64,000 nucleotides of DNA from an uncultured bacterium (GCA_949298805.1 CASFXY010000017.1:1-64000), one strand, 5' to 3'. Shown: positions 26,228 through 36,162, counted from the stretch's first letter. Made by a program: numbers and translations. Notes: generated by a model from the letters alone, not told the origin.

Positions 26228-26923
26228 TTATACTGCTTCTTCTTGGTATTCTTGACTTTCGACCATACTTAATATAATTTTACAAAGTTCTTTTGTTGTG
26301 TTTGCGCTGTAGTGTGCAAAGTTTAAGTTTCCTCCATAGCCGTAGTTTGCGGCAATACTCTTGATACCATTTTTATGTGCTGCTTCAATATCGGTTATGG
26401 CATCTCCTGCCATAACGCATCTTTTGCAATCTATTGAATGTTTTTTTATTAGAAATTCAACAATATCAGTCTTTGTGCAGTTGTTTTCGTATATACTAAC
26501 CCAAGTCGGGAGTTCTGTCGGTGTAATTAAATCTTCATAAAGACCCTTAAAATACTTTTCAAGAATTTTTTGTGAAAATATTTTCGGCTTATAAGTTGCG
26601 ATATAAGTTTTAATGTTGTACTCTTTTAAGGTTTTTAGTAATTCTACCACTCCACCAAAGGGTTTAGATACCGGCAAATCATATTTATGGTAAGCATCTC
26701 TAAAAGTTTCCGTTATTTTTTCTATCTTATTTTCTGAAATATTTGGAAATATGCTTAATATTGTATCACGCAATGGTGGACCTACAGGTATTGTTTTGTC
26801 TTTGGGAAGTATCAGCCTGCATTGTTTAAAAGCGTTTTTTAGACCGTTTACTATACCTGTTTTGGAATCTATCAGTGTTCCGTCAAGGTCAAATATTACA
26901 GATGTTATTGTGTTAATGCCCAA
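26228..26923 (-). CDS. HAD-superfamily hydrolase, phosphoglycolate phosphatase-like
   Basis: A 231-residue HAD phosphatase. Motif I is VIFDLDGTLIDSK with the nucleophile Asp and DxD general acid, followed by a helical cap of the Gph type. Motif II is YIATYKP (T in place of S/T), motif III a lysine in SQKILEKYF, and motif IV is VMAGDAITDIEAA. The start is TTG 26923, with GGGGA six bases before it. The substrate is unknown; phosphoglycolate or a nucleotide is usual for this subgroup. Confidence 0.82.
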   Translation of the reverse strand: MGINTITSVIFDLDGTLIDSKTGIVNGLKNAFKQCRLILPKDKTIPVGPPLRDTILSIFPNISENKIEKITETFRDAYHKYDLPVSKPFGGVVELLKTLKEYNIKTYIATYKPKIFSQKILEKYFKGLYEDLITPTELPTWVSIYENNCTKTDIVEFLIKKHSIDCKRCVMAGDAITDIEAAHKNGIKSIAANYGYGGNLNFAHYSANTTKELCKIILSMVESQEYQEEAV

Positions 26924-26993
26924 GTATTTCCCCTTTTTATTTACAAAAAAATATTACCATAAAATTTTTACATTATAAAATTTCTTTTTGTTG

Positions 26994-27013
26994 TATAATT
27001 TTTTAGAGGGAAA
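26994..27013 (+). promoter_or_regulatory. Promoter and RBS of UDP-glucuronate decarboxylase gene
   Basis: A perfect TATAAT (26994-26999) is followed by AGAGGG (27005-27010) and ATG 27014. Transcription would start at the ribosome binding site itself, giving a very short leader. Confidence 0.5.
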
Positions 27014-27961
27014 ATGAAGAAAATTTTAATTACGGGCGCAGCAGGTTTTATTGCCTCTCATCTAATAAAAAAATTTTTAGATGAAGGGGAAAGTGTAATT
27101 GGTATTGATAATTTCTATACCGGTTCAAAGGATAATATTAAACCTTTTTTAAGTGAGAAGAACTTTGAATTTTTTGAACATAATGTAATTGACCCGTATT
27201 ATTTTGATGTTGATGAAATTTATAATCTTGCCTGCCCTGCAAGTCCGCCTCATTATCAGCGTGATCCTATATTTACTTTTAAAACTTGCGTTTTTGGCAT
27301 AATTAACGCACTTGACCTTGCAAAAAAAACCGGTGCAAAACTTCTCCAAACTTCAACAAGCGAAGTGTATGGCAATGCGCTTGTTTGCCCACAGGATGAA
27401 AAATATTTCGGCAATGTTAATCCTAATGGCATCAGAGCTTGTTATGATGAAGGAAAAAGAGCTGCAGAAGCTTTGATTTGCGATTACAACAGGTTATATG
27501 GTCTAAACGCTAAAATTGCAAGGGTTTTTAATACCTATGGTGAAAACATGGATATAAACGATGGCAGAGTTGTATCAAACTTTATAGTTCAGGCTCTTGA
27601 AGGCAAAGACATTACTATATATGGCGATGGTTTGCAAACAAGGTCTTTTTGCTATGTTAAGGATTTAATTGAAGGACTTGTATCATTTATGCAAAGTGAC
27701 TTTGCAGGGCCTTTGAATTTGGGTAATCCTTGCGAGTTTACTATAAAAGATTTTGCACAATATATTATTAAGTTAACATCTTCAACTTCAAAATGTATTT
27801 ATATGCCCCTCCCGCAAGATGACCCTTATAAGAGAAAACCCGATATTTCTCTTGCAAAAGAAAAAATCGGATTTTCTCCAAAATATAAAATTGAGGACGG
27901 TCTTGAAAAAACAATAGAGTATTTTAAGAAAAAAATTTCTTATAAAAATACTTCTGTTTAA
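27014..27961 (+). CDS. UDP-glucuronate decarboxylase (UDP-xylose synthase) family epimerase
   Basis: A 315-residue extended short-chain dehydrogenase acting on a nucleotide sugar. The NAD motif is [47 protein letters not shown] and the catalytic YDEGKRAAE (Tyr/Lys) are diagnostic for UXS-type enzymes. [10 protein letters not shown] and [17 protein letters not shown] follow. It would produce UDP-xylose for surface glycans. The gene converges on rubrerythrin with a four-base overlap. Confidence 0.88.
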   Translation: MKKILITGAAGFIASHLIKKFLDEGESVIGIDNFYTGSKDNIKPFLSEKNFEFFEHNVIDPYYFDVDEIYNLACPASPPHYQRDPIFTFKTCVFGIINALDLAKKTGAKLLQTSTSEVYGNALVCPQDEKYFGNVNPNGIRACYDEGKRAAEALICDYNRLYGLNAKIARVFNTYGENMDINDGRVVSNFIVQALEGKDITIYGDGLQTRSFCYVKDLIEGLVSFMQSDFAGPLNLGNPCEFTIKDFAQYIIKLTSSTSKCIYMPLPQDDPYKRKPDISLAKEKIGFSPKYKIEDGLEKTIEYFKKKISYKNTSV

Positions 27962-28506
27962 TCGTAGTTTTGTTCCACAACAAAAAAGTATGATTTTGGA
28001 TGAGAACAAACTGGGCAGAGTTCTATTGCTTCTTCTCCGTCATATCTGAAACCGCAATTTCCACATTCCCAAACTACTTTGTTGTCTTTTTTGAAAACTC
28101 TTTCGTTTTTTATGTTTTCAAGAAGTTTTTTATATCTTTCTTCATGATGTTTTTCTATTCCTGCAACTTTTTCAAAGAGAAATGCAATTTTGTCAAATCC
28201 TTCTTCTTTTGCTTCTTTTGCAAATTGTGCATACATTTGTGTCCATTCGTAATTTTCGCCCTGTGCTGCTTGGGTTAAATTATTGATAGTATCGCCTATT
28301 GAACCGCCGTTAAGTAGCTTAAACCATATCTTTGCATGTTCTTTTTCATTGTTTGCAGTTTCTTCGAAAACCTTTGAGATTTGGACATAACCGTCTTTTT
28401 TTGCTGCAGAGGCAAAGTAGGTGTATTTGTTTCTTGCGCCGGATTCGCCTAAAAATGCTTCAATAAGATTTTTCTCGGTTTTTGTGCCTTTCAAATCTTT
28501 TTCCAT
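27958..28506 (-). CDS. rbr: Rubrerythrin
   Basis: A 182-residue non-haem iron peroxidase protecting anaerobes from H2O2. The di-iron domain has [31 protein letters not shown] and [14 protein letters not shown]. The C-terminal rubredoxin domain has [10 protein letters not shown] and [11 protein letters not shown]. The ATG at 28506 is preferred because AAGGAG is nine bases upstream; a TTG at 28515 is in frame. It supports an anaerobic or microaerobic lifestyle. Confidence 0.93.
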   Translation of the reverse strand: MEKDLKGTKTEKNLIEAFLGESGARNKYTYFASAAKKDGYVQISKVFEETANNEKEHAKIWFKLLNGGSIGDTINNLTQAAQGENYEWTQMYAQFAKEAKEEGFDKIAFLFEKVAGIEKHHEERYKKLLENIKNERVFKKDNKVVWECGNCGFRYDGEEAIELCPVCSHPKSYFFVVEQNYD

Positions 28507-28625
28507 ATTTATCAACTCCTTTTTTATCCTATTTATTTAGAATACATTTTTGTTTTTAAGTTGTCAAAAAAAATCTTGTATGCTTTTTATAATGTTATAT
28601 AATTAAAAAAACAAACGGTTACGAT

Positions 28626-29759
28626 ATGGCAAAGATACAAATTTCGCAAATTAACTTGGCTGCACCGAGCTTTAAGAATATTACCGTTCCCAAAGAAAAA
28701 GTTGTCTTAAAATGGCTTATAGATTGGGTTAAATATTCAATCGAGTCAAATGTAATACAATATGAAGATTTTTTGCCCGAGAAAAGTAAGCTCGCAAAAT
28801 ATTTAAATGTTAGTGCGGGTACTTTGCAAAATGCAATAAGGCAAGCCGAAGATATGGGTTTTTTTCAATCCAGACAGTCTGTAGGCACAGTTGTAATAGA
28901 TCCGAATTCAAGTAAAAAAATATTTGAGAAAACGTTTTCAAAAAAAGATAAAGCCGTATCATTAATTAAAAAATATATAATCGATAACAAATTAAAGTTG
29001 GGCGCAAAATTACCTTCTGCAAAACAACTTTCTCAAATTACACAGATGGGGGATAACACCGTAAGACTTGCATTAGATGTGCTTGTTATGTCAAAAAACC
29101 TTTCTGTTTTAACGCTTAAGGGCAACAAATCCTGCTGGATTTACAGTGCATCTTTCAAAGATTCTGATTTTAATTTTTCCGGCAGCGGATTGGTTGATGT
29201 TGTTGCTAAAAAAATCAAAAATTACGTTGCGCAAAATTATGCACTTGGAGATAAAATTCCCTCCAACGGTACTTTTGCGGACATGTTTAATGTAAGTATA
29301 AGAACAGTTAATGAAGCAACTAAAATTTTAAACGAACAAAAAATTATTCTTTCGCGAAGGGGACGTTACGGAACTATTTTCTTGAACAGTCCTCAAAAAA
29401 TTATGAAACAAAAAGAAAGAGAAGAAAAATCTCTTTTTATGAGCAAAAATAAAGCAGAAGTTTTGCATCAAAATTATTTGTACAGCTGGGAAAAAACTTT
29501 GGATGCGTTAAAAAAATATATCATTCAAAACCATGAAGTCGGCGATAAAATTCCTGCTATGAGGACTCTTTCGAGCATTTTAAATGTTAGCACAAATACA
29601 ATAAAACGTGCGATTTCAATTCTTTGTGATGAAGGGTACCTTATTGCCCAAAGAGGTAAATATGGCGGTGTATTTATATTGGAAATGCCGCAAAAAGAAC
29701 AAGAAGCCTTTGCTTGGCTTGCTCTTAATCCGGATGTTGTAAAAATTAAGCAAAAATAG
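28626..29759 (+). CDS. Transcriptional regulator built of four GntR-type winged helix domains
   Basis: A 377-residue protein in which four GntR-like winged-helix units follow one another: about residues 25-92 (SKLAKYLNVSAGTLQNAI), 106-173 (AKQLSQITQMGDNTVRLAL), 188-254 (GTFADMFNVSIRTVNEAT) and 286-352 (RTLSSILNVSTNTIKRAI). Each has the preceding helix with K-x-P and the following G-Y/F wing (RRGRYGTIF, QRGKYGGVF). There is no FCD, UTRA or aminotransferase effector domain. The usual GntR protein has one such unit plus a ligand domain, so this looks like a tandem-DNA-reading protein. Targets are unknown. It is monocistronic and abuts the lepA stop. Confidence 0.78.
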   Translation: MAKIQISQINLAAPSFKNITVPKEKVVLKWLIDWVKYSIESNVIQYEDFLPEKSKLAKYLNVSAGTLQNAIRQAEDMGFFQSRQSVGTVVIDPNSSKKIFEKTFSKKDKAVSLIKKYIIDNKLKLGAKLPSAKQLSQITQMGDNTVRLALDVLVMSKNLSVLTLKGNKSCWIYSASFKDSDFNFSGSGLVDVVAKKIKNYVAQNYALGDKIPSNGTFADMFNVSIRTVNEATKILNEQKIILSRRGRYGTIFLNSPQKIMKQKEREEKSLFMSKNKAEVLHQNYLYSWEKTLDALKKYIIQNHEVGDKIPAMRTLSSILNVSTNTIKRAISILCDEGYLIAQRGKYGGVFILEMPQKEQEAFAWLALNPDVVKIKQK

Positions 29760-31562
29760 TTATTCATCATTCAGGCTTAAAACAGCCATAAATGCTTCTT
29801 GTGGTATTTCAACTTTTCCAACTGATTTCATACGCTTTTTGCCACGTTTTTGTTTTTCAAGCAGTTTTCTTTTTCGAGTGATATCTCCGCCGTAGCACTT
29901 ATCCAAGACATTTTTTCGCATCGCTTTAATTGTTGTTCTTGCAATTATTCTGCCGCCTATTGCTGCTTGAATAGCAACTTCAAACATTTGTCTGGGTATA
30001 ATTTCCTTTAATTTAGCCGCAAGCTTTTGTCCGATGTTATAGGCACTATCCTTATGGCAAATTACGGAAAGGGCATCAACTATTTCTCCACCCAGAAGAA
30101 TATCCATTTTAACTAAATCCGAACGCTTGTATGCATAAAAATCGTAATCAAGACTTGCGTAGCCTTTTGAGCGTGATTTTAATTGGTCGTAAAAGTCTGT
30201 TATCACTTCGCTCAATGGTATGTGATATTCAAGGTTTACGCGAGTTTTATCTATATATTGCATATTTATAAAATCTCCGCGTTTGCCTTGACAAAGTTCC
30301 ATTAAAGAACCCACAAAGTCATTTGGGGTAAAAATATTAACTTTGACATAGGGTTCTTCAATATAGTCGCGATACTGTGGTGCAGGTAAGTTTGCGGGGT
30401 TATCAATTTCAACTATACTGCCATCTGTTTTATACACTTTATAAATTACACTGGGTGCGGTTGTTATAAGTGAAAGATTATATTCTCTTTCAAGTCTTTC
30501 TTGTGCAATTTCCATGTGCAGCATTCCCAAAAAACCGCATCTGAAACCAAAACCTAATGCAGAAGATGTTTCAGGTTCAAATGTAATTGAGCTGTCATTT
30601 AGTTTAAGTTTTTCAAGTGCTTCTTTTAAATCGTGATATTGGTCGTTATCAACAGGGTAGAGCCCTGAAAATACCATCGGCTTTGCTTCTTTGTATCCCT
30701 CAAGTGCTTCATTTGCAGGATTTTCTGCCTGAGTGATGGTATCCCCCACAAAGCGTGTAATTTCTTTTATAGAGCCTGCAAAATAGCCTACTTCCCCTGT
30801 TTTAAGCTCTCGCACCTGTACACGGTTAGGGTTTAAAAATCCTAATTCAACAACTTCAAACTCTTTTCCTGTTGCCATAAATTTAATTTTGTCGCCAAGT
30901 TTAATTGAGCCGTCAACTACTTTGAAAAAACAAACCGTGCCTAAATACTGGTCATACGCACTGTCAAAAACCAAGGCGCGCAGAGGTTTATCCGATGTGT
31001 CATCAGGGGGCGGAATATGTTTTACAACTGCTTCAAGCACTTCTTCAATGCCTGTGCCTTCTTTTGCGCTGACAGGTATTGCCATTGATGCATCGATGCC
31101 CAAAACATCTTCTATCTCTTGTTTTACCCTCTCTACGTCTGCTGATGGAAGGTCAATTTTATTTATTATGGGAATAATTTCAAGGTTTTGTTCCATTGCA
31201 AGATATACATTCGCAAGAGTTTGAGCTTCTACACCTTGAGTTGCATCAACTATCAAAAGCGCACCCTCGCAGGCTGCAAGCGAGCGTGAAACTTCATAAG
31301 AAAAGTCCACATGCCCTGGTGTGTCAATTAGATTTAATATGTAACTTTTGCCGTCATTTGCCTGATAATTCATTTTTGCGGCATTAAGTTTGATTGTAAT
31401 GCCGCGTTCACGCTCAATATCCATAGTGTCGAGCAGTTGATTTTGCATATCGCGTTCAGATATTGTACCTGTACGCTCAAGCAATCTGTCCGCAAGCGTT
31501 GATTTGCCGTGGTCTATATGTGCTATTATGCTAAAATTTCTTATATTTTCTATCTTTTTCAT
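29760..31562 (-). CDS. lepA: Elongation factor 4 (LepA)
   Basis: A 600-residue GTPase that remodels ribosomes stalled during elongation or initiation. The G motifs are [33 protein letters not shown] and SAKEG. The LepA-specific C-terminal domain ends with [14 protein letters not shown]. Length is typical. TATAAT (31569-31574) ends exactly six bases before the ATG and no ribosome binding site is visible, so the mRNA is probably leaderless. Confidence 0.96.
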   Translation of the reverse strand: MKKIENIRNFSIIAHIDHGKSTLADRLLERTGTISERDMQNQLLDTMDIERERGITIKLNAAKMNYQANDGKSYILNLIDTPGHVDFSYEVSRSLAACEGALLIVDATQGVEAQTLANVYLAMEQNLEIIPIINKIDLPSADVERVKQEIEDVLGIDASMAIPVSAKEGTGIEEVLEAVVKHIPPPDDTSDKPLRALVFDSAYDQYLGTVCFFKVVDGSIKLGDKIKFMATGKEFEVVELGFLNPNRVQVRELKTGEVGYFAGSIKEITRFVGDTITQAENPANEALEGYKEAKPMVFSGLYPVDNDQYHDLKEALEKLKLNDSSITFEPETSSALGFGFRCGFLGMLHMEIAQERLEREYNLSLITTAPSVIYKVYKTDGSIVEIDNPANLPAPQYRDYIEEPYVKVNIFTPNDFVGSLMELCQGKRGDFINMQYIDKTRVNLEYHIPLSEVITDFYDQLKSRSKGYASLDYDFYAYKRSDLVKMDILLGGEIVDALSVICHKDSAYNIGQKLAAKLKEIIPRQMFEVAIQAAIGGRIIARTTIKAMRKNVLDKCYGGDITRKRKLLEKQKRGKKRMKSVGKVEIPQEAFMAVLSLNDE

Positions 31563-31568
31563 AAAGAC

Positions 31569-31574
31569 ATTATA
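31569..31574 (-). promoter_or_regulatory. -10 box of leaderless lepA
   Basis: On the reverse strand TATAAT is followed by six bases and the lepA ATG (31560-31562). With a start point six to seven bases after the -10 element, transcription would begin at the start codon. Confidence 0.6.
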
Positions 31575-31585
31575 ATATAAAAAAA

Positions 31586-32128
31586 TTATCTTTGATACAA
31601 AGCAGTTATTGTAGCGCTTGCAAGTGCATGTTCTTTAACAATTTTTTCTACTTCATTTGGGTCTGTATCAATTGTAACGTCTAGACTTTCTATATCCAGA
31701 GCGTATATTGTAAAATTATAATGATGCACACCATGACCTTTTGGAGGACATGCCCCGCCATAACCGGTGTTTTTAAAATCAGTTACAGTTTCCAGTATTG
31801 GTAAAGAAAGTTTTTCCCCTTTTTTAAGTTCGGTTTTATTTGAGGGTATATTTAGAACAAGCCAGTGCCACCAGCCTGTGGGTCTTGGCGCATCAGGATC
31901 ATGTACTAACAGGGCAAAACTTTTTGTGCCTTCAGGTGCGCCTTGCCATTTTAAGTCAGGTGATATATTTTCTCCGGTGCAACCAAATGAATTTAATACT
32001 TGTTCATTAGGAAGTGTTTGGTTGTTTTTAATTGTTTCACTGGAAAGCGTAAATGTTGAATTTGCCATTATTACCCCCACACTTGCAATAAATATTATCA
32101 ATAATATAAATAAAGTCTTTTTAAGCAT
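31586..32128 (-). CDS. YbhB/YbcL family PEBP (Raf kinase inhibitor-like) protein, exported
   Basis: A 180-residue phosphatidylethanolamine-binding-protein fold. Residues 1-22 are a Sec-type signal peptide (KK, hydrophobic core, then MANS). The family motifs [16 protein letters not shown], the [23 protein letters not shown] stretch and the C-terminal [10 protein letters not shown] are clear. The role of bacterial members is not well defined; ligand binding in the periplasm is likely. Its promoter lies within the 3' end of the upstream prenyltransferase gene and gives a leaderless mRNA. Confidence 0.88.
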   Translation of the reverse strand: MLKKTLFILLIIFIASVGVIMANSTFTLSSETIKNNQTLPNEQVLNSFGCTGENISPDLKWQGAPEGTKSFALLVHDPDAPRPTGWWHWLVLNIPSNKTELKKGEKLSLPILETVTDFKNTGYGGACPPKGHGVHHYNFTIYALDIESLDVTIDTDPNEVEKIVKEHALASATITALYQR

Positions 32129-32134
32129 GTTAAA

Positions 32135-32163
32135 ATTATACTTTTATTTTAAATAGCAGGCAA
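32135..32163 (-). promoter_or_regulatory. Leaderless promoter of the PEBP gene
   Basis: On the reverse strand TTGCCT (32158-32163), 17 bases, TATAAT (32135-32140), six bases, then ATG 32128. The -35 lies inside the coding end of the prenyltransferase gene. This is the cleanest complete example of the leaderless pattern in the window. Confidence 0.65.
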
Positions 32164-33127
32164 TACCTGCAATCATGCAAAATAAAAAGCATAAATTTCT
32201 TGCCAGATAGAACCTGTACATAAAGAAATCCATACGCACGTTTTTTATGTTTTCCCAATCCTCCATTGGACCCATCCACCATGCCGGAATAAACTTAACA
32301 TTTTTGATGTTTATATAATCTTTAATTGACTTAAAGAGCTCAACTGCTATAGGTAATGTTAAAAGCGCATAAAGTGCATTAGGGTGCAGCCATCCGGTTA
32401 GTGTGAAGTAAATTACATTAATATATGCTGCCCATACAATTGCTTTTAGTGCATATATTGCATTTTCTTTTGTCTTGAAAAGCCTGCAAAATGTATTTTT
32501 TCCGACTGTGCAGTCGTATTCCCAGTCCATAATTGCATGTGTATGCAACAGTGCTGCGGTTAAAAGTCCTACTGATATCGACATTATTAAAATTCTGGTG
32601 GATATAAGCCCGCAAAGTGCATAATAAGTTCCGCTCATAAGTAGTGGACCAAAAATTACACCTACAATTAGTTCGCCGGAGTAAAATTTGGTGGCAAAAG
32701 GATACAATAGGCATAAAACTCCGCTAATTGCCATAATTGCTAAAATCCACCCCCCCTGAAGGACTGTGTAATATATTCCTATAATTAAAGCTATGGCATA
32801 CAATACTGAAATTATTGTAACAACTTGTTTAAGCGAATATGTACCGTTTAAAATCAATTTTGCTTTGTTGTTAATTGCACCAAAATCTATATTTTTAAGG
32901 GTCTTTCCGGATTTTATTTCTTTTTTGACATCAATATAGTCATCAAAAAGATTTGTGCCAAGGTGTACGCAGACTATGCCTATAAAAGTCTGAAACACGT
33001 CTTTTATTGGCGGCAAATATATTTGTGCCCACATTACGGTCAAAAACCAGGGTGCAACACTCATGAGAACCGAATAACCCCTTGTGAGTTCAAAAAAGTT
33101 TGATATCTTTAATTTTGCATTTTTCAT
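32144..33127 (-). CDS. UbiA family prenyltransferase
   Basis: An integral membrane prenyltransferase of about 327 residues with eight or nine transmembrane helices. The first Asp-rich motif is NLFDDYIDVKKE and the second lies in HAIMDWEYDCTVGK, the loops that bind Mg-prenyl diphosphate. MenA-, UbiA- and chlorophyll-synthase-like enzymes share them, so the acceptor is uncertain; a quinone precursor is most likely. Met at 33127 is chosen because a TATAAT box (33137-33142) overlaps the codons between the upstream ATG 33178 and this one. No ribosome binding site is seen at either start. Confidence 0.8.
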   Translation of the reverse strand: MKNAKLKISNFFELTRGYSVLMSVAPWFLTVMWAQIYLPPIKDVFQTFIGIVCVHLGTNLFDDYIDVKKEIKSGKTLKNIDFGAINNKAKLILNGTYSLKQVVTIISVLYAIALIIGIYYTVLQGGWILAIMAISGVLCLLYPFATKFYSGELIVGVIFGPLLMSGTYYALCGLISTRILIMSISVGLLTAALLHTHAIMDWEYDCTVGKNTFCRLFKTKENAIYALKAIVWAAYINVIYFTLTGWLHPNALYALLTLPIAVELFKSIKDYINIKNVKFIPAWWMGPMEDWENIKNVRMDFFMYRFYLARNLCFLFCMIAGIACYLK

Positions 33128-33353
33128 AGCATTAATATTATATGTAAATTTTAGTTTGGTCAAATTCTCCAAGTGCATATTTATTTATGTAAATATAAGA
33201 TATATTAAAAACTTTACAATTTGTTACAATAAATACCGAAATACTAATAAAAATAGGTATTTATACTGCTTTATAAATACTAAATATACCCTATCTTTAA
33301 AAAAACAAAATTGATAAATCCCCGAAAATGGCAAAAAACTTAATCAAAACCCC

Positions 33354-33381
33354 TTGCATTGAAAAATTTAACATGTATGAT
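33354..33381 (+). promoter_or_regulatory. Promoter of the infA-rpsI ribosomal operon
   Basis: TTGCAT (33354-33359), 16 bases, TATGAT (33376-33381), about 30 bases before infA, whose ribosome binding site AAAGGA follows. The preceding 170 bases (33179-33353) are AT-rich with no gene or clear structure. Confidence 0.55.
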
Positions 33382-33410
33382 TTTTAATATCAAAAATATA
33401 AAGGAAACTA

Positions 33411-33626
33411 ATGTCAAAAGACGTAATCGAATTTGAAGGAACAATTTTAGAATCACTGCCAAATGCAATGTTTAGAGTTGAACTTGAAAATGGTCATGAA
33501 ATTTTGGCTCATATATCGGGGAAAATCAGAAAAAATTTCATAAGAATTCTTCCCGGTGATAAGGTAAAAGTTGAAATGACACCATACGACTTAACAAGAG
33601 GCAGAATTACATACAGATTAAAATAA
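33411..33626 (+). CDS. infA: Translation initiation factor IF-1
   Basis: A 71-residue OB-fold protein beginning [14 protein letters not shown], with [37 protein letters not shown] and the C-terminal [10 protein letters not shown], all standard IF-1 motifs. It heads the operon; secY, adk and map, often just upstream, are absent. Confidence 0.96.
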   Translation: MSKDVIEFEGTILESLPNAMFRVELENGHEILAHISGKIRKNFIRILPGDKVKVEMTPYDLTRGRITYRLK

Positions 33627-33640
33627 TAAAGGAAAATAAA

Positions 33641-33754
33641 ATGAAAGTAAGAGCATCAGTAAAACCTATTTGCGACAAATGCAAAGTTATCAAAAGACGC
33701 GGACGTGTTACAGTAGTTTGCGAAAACCCTAAACATAAGCAAAGACAAGGCTAA
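33641..33754 (+). CDS. rpmJ: Ribosomal protein L36
   Basis: A 37-residue protein, [17 protein letters not shown] then [20 protein letters not shown]. It keeps the full zinc ligand set C-x2-C, C and H, so it is the zinc-binding C+ form. It starts 14 bases after infA with an AAAGGA site. Confidence 0.97.
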   Translation: MKVRASVKPICDKCKVIKRRGRVTVVCENPKHKQRQG

Positions 33755-33785
33755 TTAGTAAATAATCAATAGGAGAATAAAATAA

Positions 33786-34070
33786 ATGGCAAGATTGGCT
33801 GGGGTTGATTTACCCCGTAACAAAAGAATGGTTATAGCTTTAACCTATATCGACGATATCAAAAAGTTGAGAAATGAAATCTCTCATTACACCATAGAAG
33901 GTGACTTAAAAAGAGAAGAATCACTAAATATAAAACGTTTGTCGGAAATTAATTCTTATCGCGGAGTTCGCCACAGAAGAAAACTCCCTGTAAGAGGTCA
34001 AAGAACAAAAACTAATGCAAGAACACGCAGAGGTAAAAAATCCGGACCTATCGCTAACAAGAAAAAATAG
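33786..34070 (+). CDS. rpsM: Ribosomal protein S13 with a 28-residue internal deletion
   Basis: Only 94 residues, where bacterial S13 has about 118-126. The N-terminal [22 protein letters not shown] and everything from about KLRNEISHY through [41 protein letters not shown] and the basic tail are good S13. Against E. coli S13, the roughly 32 residues between ALTSI and TLRDEV are here only four (DDIK). This removes most of the helix-two-turn-helix part of the N-terminal domain that contacts the 50S subunit. The reading frame is intact. It may be a lineage trait or a sequence error. Confidence 0.9.
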   Translation: MARLAGVDLPRNKRMVIALTYIDDIKKLRNEISHYTIEGDLKREESLNIKRLSEINSYRGVRHRRKLPVRGQRTKTNARTRRGKKSGPIANKKK

Positions 34071-34121
34071 AATAATTATATCGGCGTAATTTAAGGAAAT
34101 AACTAAAAGGAAGATAATATA

Positions 34122-34508
34122 ATGGCTAAACCTACAAAAACTAAAAAGAAAGAAAGAAAGAATGTATTACAAGGTGTTGTGCATATTCAATCTACATTCA
34201 ACAACACTATTGTAACTTCAACCGATACACAAGGTAATGCTGTTGCTTGGGCTTCAGCAGGTGCTTGCGGTTTTAAAGGTGCCAGAAAAGGTACACCTTT
34301 TGCTGCTCAAAGTGCTGCCGAATTGGTTGCTAAAAAATCAGTAGACCAAGGTATGAGAAAAGTTGAAGTATTTATAAAAGGACCAGGTTCCGGCAGAGAA
34401 ACAGCTATCCGCGCAATTCAAGCTGCGGGTTTGGAAATTACATTAATCAAGGACGTTACCCCTATTCCTCACAATGGTTGCCGTCCTCCAAAGAAACGTA
34501 GAGTATAA
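34122..34508 (+). CDS. rpsK: Ribosomal protein S11
   Basis: A 128-residue platform protein. Motifs [49 protein letters not shown] and [16 protein letters not shown] are canonical and the length is normal. Confidence 0.97.
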   Translation: MAKPTKTKKKERKNVLQGVVHIQSTFNNTIVTSTDTQGNAVAWASAGACGFKGARKGTPFAAQSAAELVAKKSVDQGMRKVEVFIKGPGSGRETAIRAIQAAGLEITLIKDVTPIPHNGCRPPKKRRV

Positions 34509-34528
34509 TAACAAAAGGAGCTATAAAA

Positions 34529-35131
34529 TTGGCTAGATATACAGGACCCACAAATAAATTATTTAGAAACTTCGGTGTCAAGGATTTGTCCAACCGTAAA
34601 TTGACATCTTCGATGAGGCAAAATTCCTCTGGGCAGCATGGTGCGGTTAGAAAAAAAGCTTCTGACTATGCTCTCCAATTAAAAGAAAAACAAAAAATTC
34701 GTCTTACTTACCTTGTGTCAGAAAAGCAGTTTGCAAAGTATTATGAAACAGCTTCAAGGAAAACCGGTGTTACAGGTACAATAATGTTGCAAATGCTTGA
34801 ATCAAGACTTGACAACGTTATTTTCCGTGCAGGTTTTGCTGTTACAAGAAGACAAGCAAGACAAATAGTTAATCATGGACATGTTCTGGTTAACGGTAAA
34901 AAGGTTGATATTCCCTCCTATTTGCTTAAAGCAGGAGATGAAGTCACTGTTAAAACAAACAGTCAAAATTACATTAAAAATGTTCAGGAAACAATTGATT
35001 TGGCGCTGTCATTCGCTTGGTTAAATGTAGATAAAGCAGCGCAGAAGATTGTTTTTGACAGAGTGCCACAAAGGGAAGAGATGGATCCCGAGTTCAAAGA
35101 ACAACTTGTTATTGAGTACTACTCTAAATAG
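34529..35131 (+). CDS. rpsD: Ribosomal protein S4
   Basis: A 200-residue protein starting at TTG 34529, with AAAGGAG seven bases upstream. The N-terminal region lacks the zinc cysteines (C- form). The S4 RNA-binding domain is near residues 90-150 ([35 protein letters not shown]). S4 is usually the autoregulator of this operon, so its place between rpsK and rpoA is sensible. Confidence 0.96.
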   Translation: MARYTGPTNKLFRNFGVKDLSNRKLTSSMRQNSSGQHGAVRKKASDYALQLKEKQKIRLTYLVSEKQFAKYYETASRKTGVTGTIMLQMLESRLDNVIFRAGFAVTRRQARQIVNHGHVLVNGKKVDIPSYLLKAGDEVTVKTNSQNYIKNVQETIDLALSFAWLNVDKAAQKIVFDRVPQREEMDPEFKEQLVIEYYSK

Positions 35132-35144
35132 TAATTAGGAGAGA

Positions 35145-35180
35145 ATGAAGAATATGGAACTTAAAATATATGGAACTTAA
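35145..35180 (+). other. Upstream mini-ORF created by a 16-bp tandem duplication at the rpoA start
   Basis: AGGAG at 35137-35141 serves ATG 35145, which encodes MKNMELKIYGT and stops at 35178-35180. The 16-base unit at 35152-35167 is repeated exactly at 35168-35183. Because 16 is not a multiple of three, the copy nearest the ribosome binding site is out of frame with rpoA. The mini-ORF overlaps the true rpoA ATG (35170) by 11 bases. Confidence 0.8.
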
Positions 35181-36147
35181 AATTAAAAACGTTAATACAA
35201 CAACAAGCTCAGATGGTTCTCAGTATGGCAAATTTGTAATTGAGCCGTTAGAAAGAGGTTATGGTGCAACAATAGGAAATTCTTTAAGAAGGGTTTTGCT
35301 ATCCAGCCTTGAAGGCGCCGCGGTTACATCTGTCAGAATCGAAGGCATAACTCATGAATACACATCCATACCGGGAGTTGTTGAAGATGTTATCGATATT
35401 ATGCTTAATTTAAAAGGCTTAGTTGTAAAAACCGACAGTAATGATGTTCAACATCTCAGACTGGATGTTACAAGACCGGGTCCGGTTCTTGCTTCCGATA
35501 TCGAGTTGCCTTCAGGTGTAAAAATAGTCAATCCCGACTGTTTAATTTGTACTCTTGCCGATGGTGGCTCAATACATGCTGATATCGTTGTAGAAGTTGG
35601 CAAAGGTTACGTTACTCAAGATGTATTAAAAGAGCAAAAAAATGGCATGCCTATTGATATGCTTCCGATTGATGCTGCTTTTATGCCAATTAAACGTGTA
35701 AGTTACATTGTTGAACCTGCTCGTGTAGGTGAAAACCTTGATTTTGACAAATTAACTCTTGAAATTTGGTCAAACGGCTCGATTGATGTAACTCAAGCAT
35801 TATCAAAAGGTGCAAATCTTCTTATTGAGCACTTCTCTCAAATTGCTGCAATTACCGGTACTCCTGTAAGTGTTAGAATCGAAGAAGAAACTAAGGTTGA
35901 ATCAGTGCAGGATGATGCCCCGGCTTTCACAATTGAAGATTTAGAATTGTCAGTCCGTGCTTATAATTGCTTAAAGAGAGCAAGCATAAACTCGATGGCA
36001 GAGCTTCTTAAAAAATCGGAACATGATTTGTTGAATATTAAAAACTTTGGCAAAAAGTCTTCTGATGAAGTAATAGAAAAATTGCATCAACTGGGTTTGG
36101 ACCTTCAACCAAATCCGGAAGGTGTAGATGACTTAGAACTTATATAA
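35170..36147 (+). CDS. rpoA: DNA-directed RNA polymerase alpha subunit
   Basis: A 325-residue alpha subunit. The N-terminal dimerisation domain has FVIEPLERGYGATIGNSLRRVLLSSLEGAAVTSVRIEGI. The C-terminal domain after about residue 245 has IEDLELSVRAYNCLKRASINSMAELL and LNIKNFGKKSSDEVIEKL, which bind UP elements and activators. Length is normal. The only ordinary in-frame start is ATG 35170, but its ribosome binding site is 28 bases away and serves the upstream mini-ORF. Translation therefore probably depends on reinitiation or coupling. Confidence 0.96.
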   Translation: MELKIKNVNTTTSSDGSQYGKFVIEPLERGYGATIGNSLRRVLLSSLEGAAVTSVRIEGITHEYTSIPGVVEDVIDIMLNLKGLVVKTDSNDVQHLRLDVTRPGPVLASDIELPSGVKIVNPDCLICTLADGGSIHADIVVEVGKGYVTQDVLKEQKNGMPIDMLPIDAAFMPIKRVSYIVEPARVGENLDFDKLTLEIWSNGSIDVTQALSKGANLLIEHFSQIAAITGTPVSVRIEEETKVESVQDDAPAFTIEDLELSVRAYNCLKRASINSMAELLKKSEHDLLNIKNFGKKSSDEVIEKLHQLGLDLQPNPEGVDDLELI

Positions 36148-36162
36148 TAAAAGGAAAATAAA

